Origin: CALWZE01 sp964645785
GTDB taxonomy: Bacteria > Bacillota > Clostridia > Oscillospirales > Ruminococcaceae
DNA: 10,507 nt
NCBI GenBank assembly: GCA_964645785.1
Contig: CAZYAV010000056.1
Coordinates: forward strand, 1 to 10,507
Reading direction: 5' to 3'
The notes beneath the pieces were generated by a model that saw nothing but the letters and a program-made list of their open reading frames with translations, had not been told where the DNA came from and searched no databases. Positions within the stretch are counted from its first letter, which is position 1; each line of letters starts with the position of its first letter. Position numbers and translations under genes: made by a program. Below, piece by piece: positions 1 to 5,886 of this stretch.

Positions 1-53
1 AGGGAAGAGAATACGCAGCCGTCAGGTTGTACCGCCGACGCGGCGTGACGTGT

Positions 54-120
54 GCGAGGGCGATGCGGGGATATGGTGCAGCCGGGGCGCAGAATCGGCA
101 GAGTGTAGAACCAGACGAAT
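54..120. repeat. Dispersed GC-rich repeat, left copy
   Basis: Positions 54-100 match 906-952 at 42 of 47 bases without gaps, and 101-120 match 970-989 at 16 of 20; the right copy carries 17 extra bases between the two blocks. Shared cores are ATATGG, GCAGCCGGGGCGCAGAA and GAACC-GACGAAT. Six of the nine differences are C/T or G/A changes in which the left copy has the AT base. The region has no convincing coding frame. Together with the right copy it brackets the AT-rich gene at 327-773. What kind of element it is cannot be told from two copies. Confidence 0.7.
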
Positions 121-252
121 TTCACCGGGGCTGGCGGTGCGTGCATCGGTCGCCGCCGGGTCAATGCGCCGGGGGATTGGGGGTCGTCGGCCGCCAACAA
201 GCTGGGGTACCGGGGCGCTGCCTGCCGCTGCTGTCCGCACCTATAAACGGGG

Positions 253-281
253 TTGACCATCATTCAGATTGGTGCCATAGT
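253..281 (+). promoter_or_regulatory. Probable sigma-A promoter of the HEAT-like gene
   Basis: TTGACC (253-258) and CATAGT (276-281) are separated by 17 bp, with a TG one base before the -10, which makes it an extended -10 promoter. Transcription would begin near 288, about 40 bases before the ATG at 327. It lies where base composition drops from GC-rich to AT-rich, so promoter and gene appear to belong to one unit. Confidence 0.5.
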
Positions 282-326
282 TTGTTCGCATCAATTGGAC
301 AAACCGGGCGTGTGGGGTGAGCTGTC

Positions 327-773
327 ATGAGAGAAAATGTTGTGGCAAAGCTGACGATGAAAGACGATAAATACGCCTGTGCTTTTGCCGATAAAATCAT
401 AGAGGAAAGTCAAGAAACAGATGAATGGTATGAGTATCTGGATGACTTTGCTTCTTTGCTCAATCATCCAAAAGCATTCGTAAGAAATCGGGCGCTGCAT
501 ATTCTTGCGGCGAATGCGCAATGGGATGAAGAAAACCTCTTTGACGCAATTATTCCTGATTTTCTTGCACATATAACCGATGAAAAACCGATTACGGCCA
601 GACAATGCATAAAGGCTCTTGCTCTGGTCGGTTCGGCAAAACCGCAATACATTCCGGCAATTTTATCCTGCTTACAGAATGCCGATTTATCAAAGTACAA
701 GGATAGTATGCGGCCGCTGCTTGAAAAGGATATTGCCGAAACGGAAAAGAAATTGACAGCTTATGGTCTGTAG
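327..773 (+). CDS. Small HEAT-like helical-repeat protein ('SufBD-like' annotation class)
   Basis: 148 residues. The ATG at 327 follows a GGGGTGA ribosome site by about seven bases. The protein looks wholly alpha-helical and soluble, with no signal peptide or membrane segment. Residues about 40-60 (LLNHPKAFVRNRALHILAAN) and 78-105 (PDFLAHITDEKPITARQCIKAL split over two helices) have the helix-turn-helix pattern, with a conserved R in the second helix, of HEAT repeats; a third, weaker unit may follow at PQYIPAILSCL. From memory, close homologues in gut Clostridia are often labelled 'SufBD protein', a name with no functional support here because no Fe-S assembly genes are nearby. HEAT folds usually bind proteins; partner and role are unknown. 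GC is about 40% in the stretches I counted, against about 65-70% around it, so recent acquisition is likely. Existence of the gene is near certain; the function is open. Confidence 0.85.
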   Translation: MRENVVAKLTMKDDKYACAFADKIIEESQETDEWYEYLDDFASLLNHPKAFVRNRALHILAANAQWDEENLFDAIIPDFLAHITDEKPITARQCIKALALVGSAKPQYIPAILSCLQNADLSKYKDSMRPLLEKDIAETEKKLTAYGL

Positions 774-775
774 GG

Positions 776-800
776 GGATTTCATCTTTTGGGTGAAATCC
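776..800 (+). terminator. Hairpin directly after the HEAT-like gene
   Basis: A perfect 8-bp stem (GGATTTCA at 776-783, TGAAATCC at 793-800) with a 9-base loop begins three bases after the stop codon. The tract after it (TCTTG) is poor in T, so on its own this would be a weak terminator; it may act with the stronger hairpin at 856-880. Confidence 0.4.
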
Positions 801-855
801 TCTTGACAAATACTCTCTTGCCGCGTGCCGCCTGTAACAAAGGGCTTTGCCCGTT

Positions 856-887
856 TATCCCCCGACTCCGTCGGGGGATATTTATTG
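856..887 (+). terminator. Intrinsic terminator, probably of the HEAT-like gene
   Basis: A perfect 11-bp stem (TATCCCCCGAC at 856-866 and its complement at 870-880) with a 3-base loop is followed by TTTATTG. This is the best terminator downstream of the 327-773 gene, and the plain GC-rich repeat region begins just after it. An A-rich flank is missing on the other side, so it is oriented to the plus strand. Confidence 0.6.
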
Positions 888-905
888 CTGCCCTGGAGGG
901 CGTGG

Positions 906-989
906 GCGAGGGAGCTGCGCGGATATGGCGCAGCCGGGGCGCAGAACCGGCAAGGAGATGCGCAGGGCAGAGCGCGGAACCGGACGAAT
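906..989. repeat. Dispersed GC-rich repeat, right copy
   Basis: This is the partner of the repeat at 54-120, in direct orientation and 852 bp downstream. It contains a 17-base stretch at 953-969 absent from the left copy. Similarity fades beyond GACGAAT at both sites. Direct copies on both sides of an AT-rich gene could mark insertion next to a repeat, or a duplication around the insertion; the sequence alone does not decide. Confidence 0.7.
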
Positions 990-1156
990 CCCGCCGGATT
1001 GGTGGCGCATGCAGCCTGGTGGGCGAGCCAAATGGCCGGGAACGGGTTGAATCGGGCTGGCTTTGGGCAAGACCGGGGGCGGCGTGGAGACCACCTCAAC
1101 GAGCGAAATCACAGCAGAGCGCTGCCGCAAAGAAGAGAAAAGCGAGCCGGATAACC

Positions 1157-1360
1157 GGGGAACGGACAGCCGGGGGAAACAACAGCATCACAGCGCATCC
1201 CCGGGCGGGAAACGGCCGGCAAACCAACGGCTCGAGGTTCGGTTTTTGGAATCAGTATGGGGAACGGACAGCCGGAAGAAACAACAGCATCACAGCGCAT
1301 TCCCGGGCGGGGAACGGCCGGCAAACCAATGGCTCGAGGCTCGGTTTTTGGAATCCGGAT
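1157..1360. repeat. Tandem duplication, two 102-bp units
   Basis: Unit 1 is 1157-1258 and unit 2 is 1259-1360, directly abutting, with 94 of 102 bases identical and no gaps. Each begins GGGGAACGGACAGCCGG and ends near GGTTTTTGGAAT. The period is a multiple of three, so frames stay open through both copies. In the frame read from 1157, three of eight differences are silent and five change the residue, with four changes in first codon positions. That is not the pattern of a conserved protein repeat. A structural or mobile-element origin is as likely as coding. Confidence 0.85.
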
Positions 1361-1370
1361 AAGGGTTGTG

Positions 1371-1409
1371 AAAACCCCCGCCGCAGAGGAGAATCCTCTG
1401 CGGCGGGGG
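1371..1409 (-). terminator. Strong intrinsic terminator of the sppA-RDD operon
   Basis: A perfect 16-bp stem, CCCCCGCCGCAGAGGA at 1375-1390 pairing with 1394-1409, has a 3-base loop. Read on the minus strand it is followed by TTTT (1374-1371). It begins 20 bases after the TAA stop of the gene at 1429-2130, so it ends that operon. Confidence 0.85.
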
Positions 1410-1428
1410 CTGTTTATGCTATGGGCGC

Positions 1429-2130
1429 TTATTCCGGCTGATAGTCGCTTTCCCGCAGCGATTGGATGTGGTATTCGCCCGATTCGCGCGCCAGCACAAA
1501 TTCCATATACTTGCTGACCGTCTGCGCGCCGGAATCGGTGACAATATCGACCGAGGAGGTGCTGTACTGCAAATACGCGACGGTGAGGATCCGGCTGCTG
1601 CCGCTGTTCTTGATCTCGACCACGCGGGGCATGTAGGAGCCGCTCTGGCTTGTGATGGGGATAATGTAGGCGGAGAGCGCCTCGTCATAGACAAACTCGA
1701 TATCCAGGTCAAAGAAAGAGTGGTGGGAGATCGGGTAGGCGCTGCCGTACATGCGGCTCAGGTACCGCTCGACGTCGACCGTCGGCAGGATAATCTGGTC
1801 GTATTCATTGCGGCTGTACTTGGCGGTGTCCTCGTAATCGAGCGCCGCCCAGATCGCCGCCTCCAGCAGCAGGTCGGGATCCGCGTTGTCCAGGCTCTCG
1901 AACGGCGCGGGATCCATCGCGACAAGCGGCGCAATCAGCACCTGATAGGCCTGCCTGTCCTGTGTGTCATCAAAAAAGGTGTTGTGGACAAGCCGGGCAA
2001 CCCCCCAGACGACCGTCCCGGCGCCAATCAGGGTCAGCACCGAAACCAGAAAACCGAGCGACTGCCGCCGGAACCGGCGGGCACGGTTGCGCCGCTGCTT
2101 TACAACGGCAGGGTCTTTCGCTTTAGCCAT
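1429..2130 (-). CDS. Single-pass membrane protein of unknown function, last gene of the sppA-RDD operon
   Basis: 233 residues. The ATG at 2130 follows AAAGGAAG by about nine bases. The N-terminus is strongly basic (KQRRNRARRFRRQ, residues 11-23), followed by one membrane segment at about 24-48 (SLGFLVSVLTLIGAGTVVWG). By the positive-inside rule, the remaining 185 residues face outward. The outer part is acidic and rich in Y, S and D, with alternating beta-like stretches near the C-terminus (YIIPITSQ, RVVEIKN, RILTVAYLQY, KYMEFVLA), which suggests a small alpha+beta domain of the NTF2 or lipocalin-like kind; that is a guess from pattern only. It has no cysteine pair or protease motif. It starts 48 bp after the RDD gene and ends at the operon terminator, so it may be an accessory of SppA. 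I do not recognise the family. Confidence 0.85.
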   Translation of the reverse strand: MAKAKDPAVVKQRRNRARRFRRQSLGFLVSVLTLIGAGTVVWGVARLVHNTFFDDTQDRQAYQVLIAPLVAMDPAPFESLDNADPDLLLEAAIWAALDYEDTAKYSRNEYDQIILPTVDVERYLSRMYGSAYPISHHSFFDLDIEFVYDEALSAYIIPITSQSGSYMPRVVEIKNSGSSRILTVAYLQYSTSSVDIVTDSGAQTVSKYMEFVLARESGEYHIQSLRESDYQPE

Positions 2131-2178
2131 GGGCAGTAACTTCCTTTACAAGATAGGGTGAGCGGCCGGAAGGGCGGT

Positions 2179-3117
2179 TCAGCGCGCCGGGCAGCCGGTT
2201 CGCGCCTCGCCGCATTCCATATAGATCACCCGCGTGTCGCAGAGCATGTCGTGGAACCCGCGGTGCTCGCGGTCAAAGGCGAGCACAAGATACCCGATGC
2301 AGAAAAACGCGCTCAGGTACCGGCCGATGGTCTCGCGGTAAACCACATCGAACCAGCGCAGCGCGCCGCCGTCCGCCGCAACCACCCGGAGGCGCAGCAG
2401 CCGCTTGCCAACCGTCCAGCCGGTCAGCTTGGTCATCAGGATGAAATAGAGCGCGGTGACGGCGTAGACCGCCAGATCAATGGCGCTGTAGCTGAAGAAG
2501 ACCGGGGTGCTGCTCGCCGCGCCCAGCGCGCTGAACAGACCCCCAAAGCTGAGCCGCACCAGCAGACCCAGCAGCCAGGTGATGACCCCGTCCACCGCGA
2601 ACGCGGCGAGCCGGGTTAAAAAGCCGGCGCACTGTTCCGGGCGAACCGGCTTCGCCGCCGGGGCGGGCGGATTCGCCCGGAACCCGCCGTCCGGGGCGGC
2701 ATCCGCCGTCCGGAACCCGCCGTCAAAGGCCGCAACGGCGGGCGATGGGGCAAGGCCGGAATCCGCCGCATGATAAACCGTCCTGGGCGCGGGGCGCGCG
2801 CTGTCCGCCGCCGCGTTTATCCGCGCAGCCGGCGCAGCTGCGCTGCGGGACACCGCGCCGGTGCTTTCGTCCAATACCGCCGCATTGTCCGCATCGGCAT
2901 CCGCCGTCCGGGGCGCGCCGTCAAAGGCAGACCCGGTGGGCGCTGGATCCGAAAGAGGGGCGGGAGGGTGCGCCGCGGCGCGCTGCCGGCGTTCCTCGTC
3001 CCGCCGGCGCTCCTCCTCCGCAATCTGCGCGGGGGTCATAAAGGTCGGCTGCCCGGTCGCCGTGTCATATCGGAGGATGTAGCCCTCCGGGGCATAGGAG
3101 TTGTTGTTATCCGGCAT
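2179..3117 (-). CDS. RDD-family membrane protein with long disordered N-terminus; possible SppA partner (YteJ/SppI-like)
   Basis: 312 residues. The ATG at 3117 lies inside the end of sppA (11-bp overlap), a sign of translational coupling; an in-frame ATG further upstream would overlap sppA much more. Residues 1-160 are low-complexity: a short folded start (YAPEGYILRYD, 8-18), a charged run EEERRRDEERRQR (34-46) and then A, P and D-rich linker. Residues 164-300 are an RDD domain: R169 and D176 in the first membrane helix (FLTRLAAFAVDG), further helices at about 177-197 and 206-229, the GWTVGKRLLRLRVV signature (233-246), helix FFCIGYLVLAF (271-281) and the closing GFHDMLCDTRVI (287-298). In Bacillus subtilis the RDD protein YteJ, renamed SppI, forms a membrane complex with SppA and inhibits it. 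The same gene order here supports that role by analogy. The linker holds an internal repeat (FDGGFRTADA, PDGGFRANP). Confidence 0.85.
   Translation of the reverse strand: MPDNNNSYAPEGYILRYDTATGQPTFMTPAQIAEEERRRDEERRQRAAAHPPAPLSDPAPTGSAFDGAPRTADADADNAAVLDESTGAVSRSAAAPAARINAAADSARPAPRTVYHAADSGLAPSPAVAAFDGGFRTADAAPDGGFRANPPAPAAKPVRPEQCAGFLTRLAAFAVDGVITWLLGLLVRLSFGGLFSALGAASSTPVFFSYSAIDLAVYAVTALYFILMTKLTGWTVGKRLLRLRVVAADGGALRWFDVVYRETIGRYLSAFFCIGYLVLAFDREHRGFHDMLCDTRVIYMECGEARTGCPAR
2699..2928. repeat. Internal 32-bp direct repeat in the RDD gene linker
   Basis: Positions 2699-2730 and 2897-2928 match at 29 of 32 bases, both in the same frame of the RDD gene. They encode the linker motifs AFDGGFRTADA and AFDGAPRTADA. 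Together with the extra PDGGFR copy at about residues 142-147 this suggests that the disordered linker grew by repeat expansion. Confidence 0.65.
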
Positions 3118-4057
3118 AATAATACATCGGCCTCCCGCTGTTTCCGTTTTCCGCAAGGGCGAGCAGGCGCTCGGTCTCGCTGGTCGAGGCCGCCTCGGCC
3201 AGGCGGCTGAAGATGGACAGAATGCCGCTGTAGGTATAGTCCGGCTCGTATACCTCGTCGACATCGCAGTAGTTCATCAGGTCGGTCAGCGCGTCCGAAT
3301 AGTCGCAGTTGGCCACGTCGATCAGCCCGTTTGCGGCGCTCTGCGCGGTGGTGTAGACCCGGCCGTCGCAGAGCGGAATCGCCTGCTCGCGGGTGTATCC
3401 GCGGGATTCACACACAACGCCGAGAAACTGCTCGTAGTATTCGTCGACAAGGCCCTGGTAAATCGCGCGCTGTTCCTCGTTCAGATGGTCGTAGGCATTG
3501 CCCATCGCCTTGTTTGCGCCGGATTTGACAAACTCGCCTTCGATCCCGAGCTTTTCGTACAGCCCGGCGTAGTTGACCACCTGGATATACACCCCGATGG
3601 AGCCGAGGGTCGAGTTGCGGTTGGCGTAAATGCGGTCGGCCGCGCAGGCGATATAGTACGCGCCGGAGGCCATGGTGTGCGCGGCATACGCGTAAACCGG
3701 CCGGCCGGTCCGCGCCTTGTAATCCATCAGCGCCTGGTAGACCTCGTCGGTCTCGTACACCGCGCCGCCGCCGGAATCAATATACAGCAGCAGCCCCCTG
3801 TTGGAATCCGAGGCCGCCATGTCGTAAATCAGGTTGAGGATGGCGTTGTGGTCATAGCTGCTGGTGGGGTTGCCGAACAGGTCGTAGGTGGTCTCGTCGA
3901 TCGTGCCGATAATATTGACCACGGCGACGCTGTTCCCCAGCGGCATGGAGGCGGCCTGCTGCGCCGTGCCGAGCAGCCCGGCCAGCTGGCTGCGCAGCTG
4001 ACCTGCCGCCGCCACCCCCATCCACGCGACGAGGACAAAGACGACCGCCGCCGCCAC
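3107..4057 (-). CDS. sppA: Signal peptide peptidase SppA (S49 serine protease), 5' end missing in the gap
   Basis: 316 codons are visible; the start codon lies in or beyond the N run. SppA is a membrane-anchored protease that cleaves remnant signal peptides after secretion, using a Ser-Lys dyad. Visible parts, numbered from the gap edge: end of the membrane anchor (VAAAVVFVLVAWMGV, 1-15); IDSGGGAVYETDEVYQAL (93-110), the family's NSPGG region; TMASGAYYIACAADRIYAN (128-146) with nucleophile Ser131; STLGSIGVYIQVVNY (149-163); VKSGANKAMG (177-186) with general base Lys183; and GRVYTTAQSAANGLID. The Ser-Lys distance of 52 equals that of B. subtilis SppA (Ser147, Lys199), and the C-terminus ends SGRPMYYYAG much as that protein does. 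Here the usual SPGG is SGGG. Only the N-terminal part of the anchor is likely lost. It is the first visible gene of a three-gene operon. Confidence 0.93.
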   Translation of the reverse strand: MAAAVVFVLVAWMGVAAAGQLRSQLAGLLGTAQQAASMPLGNSVAVVNIIGTIDETTYDLFGNPTSSYDHNAILNLIYDMAASDSNRGLLLYIDSGGGAVYETDEVYQALMDYKARTGRPVYAYAAHTMASGAYYIACAADRIYANRNSTLGSIGVYIQVVNYAGLYEKLGIEGEFVKSGANKAMGNAYDHLNEEQRAIYQGLVDEYYEQFLGVVCESRGYTREQAIPLCDGRVYTTAQSAANGLIDVANCDYSDALTDLMNYCDVDEVYEPDYTYSGILSIFSRLAEAASTSETERLLALAENGNSGRPMYYYAG

Positions 4058-4157
4058 NNNNNNNNNNNNNNNNNNNNNNNNNNNNNNNNNNNNNNNNNNN
4101 NNNNNNNNNNNNNNNNNNNNNNNNNNNNNNNNNNNNNNNNNNNNNNNNNNNNNNNNN
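4058..4157. other. Assembly gap of exactly 100 N
   Basis: The round number 100 is the usual scaffold-gap placeholder, so true length is unknown. It removes the start and promoter of sppA and possibly other sequence. Reading frames that run across it have no meaning. Confidence 0.98.
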
Positions 4158-4210
4158 GCTGAAAAGAGCGGCGGCCGAACGGGCAGCCGCAAAACGGGCG
4201 GCGGGCAAAA

Positions 4211-4239
4211 TTGACTATACCGCCGCGTTTTGGTAAAAT
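4211..4239 (+). promoter_or_regulatory. Strong sigma-A promoter of the sugar amidotransferase
   Basis: TTGACT (4211-4216) and TAAAAT (4234-4239) are separated by 17 bp, and a TG one base before the -10 makes it an extended -10 promoter. Transcription would begin near 4246, giving a leader of about 34 bases that ends in an AGAGGA ribosome site (4268-4273) six bases before the ATG at 4280. Confidence 0.85.
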
Positions 4240-4279
4240 CAAAGCAAATACCGCAACCAAGCGGAAAAGAGGAACACGC

Positions 4280-5398
4280 ATGAAATACTGTACCAGATGC
4301 ACAATGCCCGACACCCGCCCGGGAATCACGTTTGACGAAAACGGGGTCTGCTGCGCCTGCACCCATTACGAGCAGCGCAAAACGGTGGATTGGGACAAGC
4401 GGTTCGTCGAATTCAAGGCGCTGTGCGACAAATACCGCGGGATGAACGGCCCGGGGGGATACGACTGCGCCATCGCGGTCAGCGGCGGCAAGGACAGCCA
4501 CTGGCAGGTGCATGTGCTCAAGGAGATTATGGGGATGAACCCGATTCTCTTCTCGGTGGAGGACAATTTCCCCATGACCGAGGCGGGGCGGCACAACCTG
4601 AAAAACATCAGCGAGGCCTATGGCTGCACCATCATCAGCTGCAAGCCGGATATCAAAACGCAGAAGACGCTGATGCGCAAGACCTTTGAAAAATTCGGCA
4701 AGCCGACCTGGTTTATCGACCGGCTGATCTACACCTTCCCGCTGCACATGGCGGTCAAGTTCAACACGCCGCTGCTGGTTTACGGCGAGAATGTCAGCTT
4801 TGAATACGGCGGCAACGCCGACGAGGAAACCTACTCCGCGCGCGGCCAGATCGACAACGGCGTCGCCATCGGGCTGCCCATGGAGGAGCTGCTGGGCGAC
4901 GGCGTGACCGAGAAGGAGCTCTATTTCACCCAGGCGCCCGCGCCGGAGGATATGGACAAGCTTGACCCGATGTACCTGAGCTATTTTATGCCTTGGAACA
5001 GCTTTGCCAATTATGAGCACGCCAAGAGCCGCGGCTTCCACGACCTGACCCATGAGTGGGACCGCACCCACCATGTCGAGAATTTCGACCAGATTGATTC
5101 CCGCGCTTATCTTGTGCACAGCTGGCTGAAATATCCGAAATTCGGCCATGCGGCCGCGACCGATTACACCGCGCGGATGATCCGGTACGGGATGCTGACC
5201 CGCGAGGAGGCTATCCCCCTCATCAAGGCGCACGACCACGCCCTTGACCCGCTCTGCGTGCGGGATTTCTGCGAATTCCTCGGCTACAGCGAGGCCGAGT
5301 TCTGGAAGATTATCGACTCGTTTTACAATCCCGACATCTTTAAAAAGGACGAGACGGGCAGATGGGTGCTCAAGGAGCCGATCTGGGAACAGAAGTGA
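4280..5398 (+). CDS. N-acetyl sugar amidotransferase (WbpG/PseA-like, PP-loop ATP pyrophosphatase)
   Basis: 372 residues, the usual family length (TIGR03573 type). The ATG at 4280 is set by the ribosome site AGAGGA and by the family N-terminus MKYCTRCTMPDTRPGITFDE. A zinc-ribbon-like cysteine set is seen at C4, C7, C24 and C27; the adenylating PP-loop SGGKDS is at 68-73, followed by the helix HWQVHVLKE. Further family motifs are GENVSFEYGG near 175-184 and the C-terminal WKIIDSFYNPDIF. Relatives activate a sugar with ATP and add an amidino or amide group to a nucleotide-linked N-acetyl sugar: WbpG in Pseudomonas O-antigen works with HisH- and HisF-like partners, and PseA acts on pseudaminic acid. 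No amidotransferase partner, glycosyltransferase or sugar nucleotide gene is in the window. It has its own promoter and terminator. GC is about 52-60% in the lines I counted, lower than that of the neighbours. The substrate cannot be predicted. Confidence 0.88.
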   Translation: MKYCTRCTMPDTRPGITFDENGVCCACTHYEQRKTVDWDKRFVEFKALCDKYRGMNGPGGYDCAIAVSGGKDSHWQVHVLKEIMGMNPILFSVEDNFPMTEAGRHNLKNISEAYGCTIISCKPDIKTQKTLMRKTFEKFGKPTWFIDRLIYTFPLHMAVKFNTPLLVYGENVSFEYGGNADEETYSARGQIDNGVAIGLPMEELLGDGVTEKELYFTQAPAPEDMDKLDPMYLSYFMPWNSFANYEHAKSRGFHDLTHEWDRTHHVENFDQIDSRAYLVHSWLKYPKFGHAAATDYTARMIRYGMLTREEAIPLIKAHDHALDPLCVRDFCEFLGYSEAEFWKIIDSFYNPDIFKKDETGRWVLKEPIWEQK

Positions 5399-5408
5399 CC
5401 GGCGCGGC

Positions 5409-5439
5409 CGAATAATTCAAAACCTCCGGGGAGACACTA
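5409..5439 (+). promoter_or_regulatory. Possible sigma-G promoter of spoVAE, inside the preceding terminator
   Basis: CGAATA (5409-5414) resembles the sigma-G -35 TGAATA (five of six) and GACACTA (5433-5439) resembles the -10 CATACTA (five of seven), 18 bp apart. spoVA operons are sigma-G dependent in Bacillus. The -10 falls in the loop of the 5421-5450 hairpin, so a transcript from here would begin in the descending arm and could not form the terminator. No better match is seen before the gene. Confidence 0.3.
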
Positions 5440-5460
5440 ACCCCAGAGGTTTTTCTTTTT
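5419..5460 (+). terminator. Intrinsic terminator of the sugar amidotransferase gene
   Basis: AACCTC-C-GGGG (5421-5431) pairs with CCCC-A-GAGGTT (5441-5452), one C/A mismatch in the stem, with a 9-base loop. A T-rich tract (TTTTTCTTTTTT) follows from 5450. It starts about 22 bases after the TGA at 5396-5398. Confidence 0.88.
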
Positions 5461-5523
5461 TGGCGGCCGGGCAGCCGGAAACAGCCCCGCGCCGCCGATT
5501 TGTTGAAAGAGGGATGAGGAAAC

Positions 5524-5886
5524 ATGTTTATGGACTATCTCAAGGCGTTTGTTGTGGGCGGCGGCATCTGCCTGATCGGCCAGCTGCTGATCGACTACAC
5601 CAAGCTGACCCCCGCGCGCATCCTCACCGGCTTTGTTGTGGCGGGCGTCCTGCTCAGCGCCGTCGGGCTGTACAAGCCGGTGGTGGATTTTGCGGGCGCG
5701 GGCGCGACCGTGCCGATTGTCGGGTTCGGGCACCTGCTCTATGAGGGCGTCCGGGAGGCCATTGCGGAAAGCGGCGCGCTGGGCGCGCTGACCGGCGGCC
5801 TGACCGCCGCCGCGGGCGGCATCGCGATGTCGCTCATGAGCGGTTTGATCGTTGCGCTGCTGTTCCGCTCCAAGGATCAGAGCTGA
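5524..5886 (+). CDS. spoVAE: Stage V sporulation protein AE (SpoVAE)
   Basis: 120 residues, close to the roughly 116 of Bacillus SpoVAEb. SpoVA proteins sit in the inner forespore membrane and move Ca-dipicolinate into the developing spore and out at germination. The signature GGGICLIGQLLIDYTKLTPARIL (two parts, about residues 12-34) is typical, followed by FVVAGVLLSAVGLYKPVVDFAGAGA and the LTGGL-TAAAGGIAMSLMSGLIVALLF membrane end. Three to four hydrophobic segments make up most of the chain. Two starts are possible: ATG 5524 or ATG 5530, with GAGGA at 5516-5520 (three or nine bases before). The second fits that spacing better, the first fits AAAGAGGG at 5506-5513. The usual neighbours spoVAC and spoVAD are absent: a terminated sugar gene lies before it and rpsT faces it from the other side. 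Confidence 0.92.
   Translation: MFMDYLKAFVVGGGICLIGQLLIDYTKLTPARILTGFVVAGVLLSAVGLYKPVVDFAGAGATVPIVGFGHLLYEGVREAIAESGALGALTGGLTAAAGGIAMSLMSGLIVALLFRSKDQS

Larger units (their letters stand above)
888..1374. other. Gene-free GC-rich stretch carrying repeats
   Basis: About 490 bp between the terminator at 856-887 and the one at 1375-1409. It holds the right copy of the dispersed repeat (906-989) and the 102-bp tandem duplication (1157-1360). The open frames across it have no ribosome site and a residue composition (rich in R, G and P) unlike a folded protein. I see no tRNA or known RNA motif. A noncoding RNA or decayed mobile sequence is possible but not shown. Confidence 0.5.

Noticed and set aside
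327..773. Role of the HEAT-like gene in Fe-S cluster assembly, from the 'SufBD' name
   Set aside because: No SufB or SufD beta-helix sequence and no suf genes nearby; the helical repeat pattern points elsewhere.
803..835. Promoter from TTGACA at 803-808
   Set aside because: No acceptable -10 lies 16-18 bp downstream (the sequence there is GC-rich).
1157..1360. CRISPR array
   Set aside because: Only two directly abutting 102-bp units without spacers, and no cas genes.
788..1441. Long plus-strand frame spanning the 102-bp repeats, opening with TTG
   Set aside because: No ribosome site, R/G/P-rich shadow composition, runs through a terminator hairpin at 856-880 and another at 1375-1409, and the repeat units differ mostly at residue-changing positions.
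3101..5239. Very long frames joining sequence across the N run on both strands
   Set aside because: They read through unknown bases; left of the gap they are antisense to, or extend, sppA, and right of it they are antisense to the amidotransferase gene.
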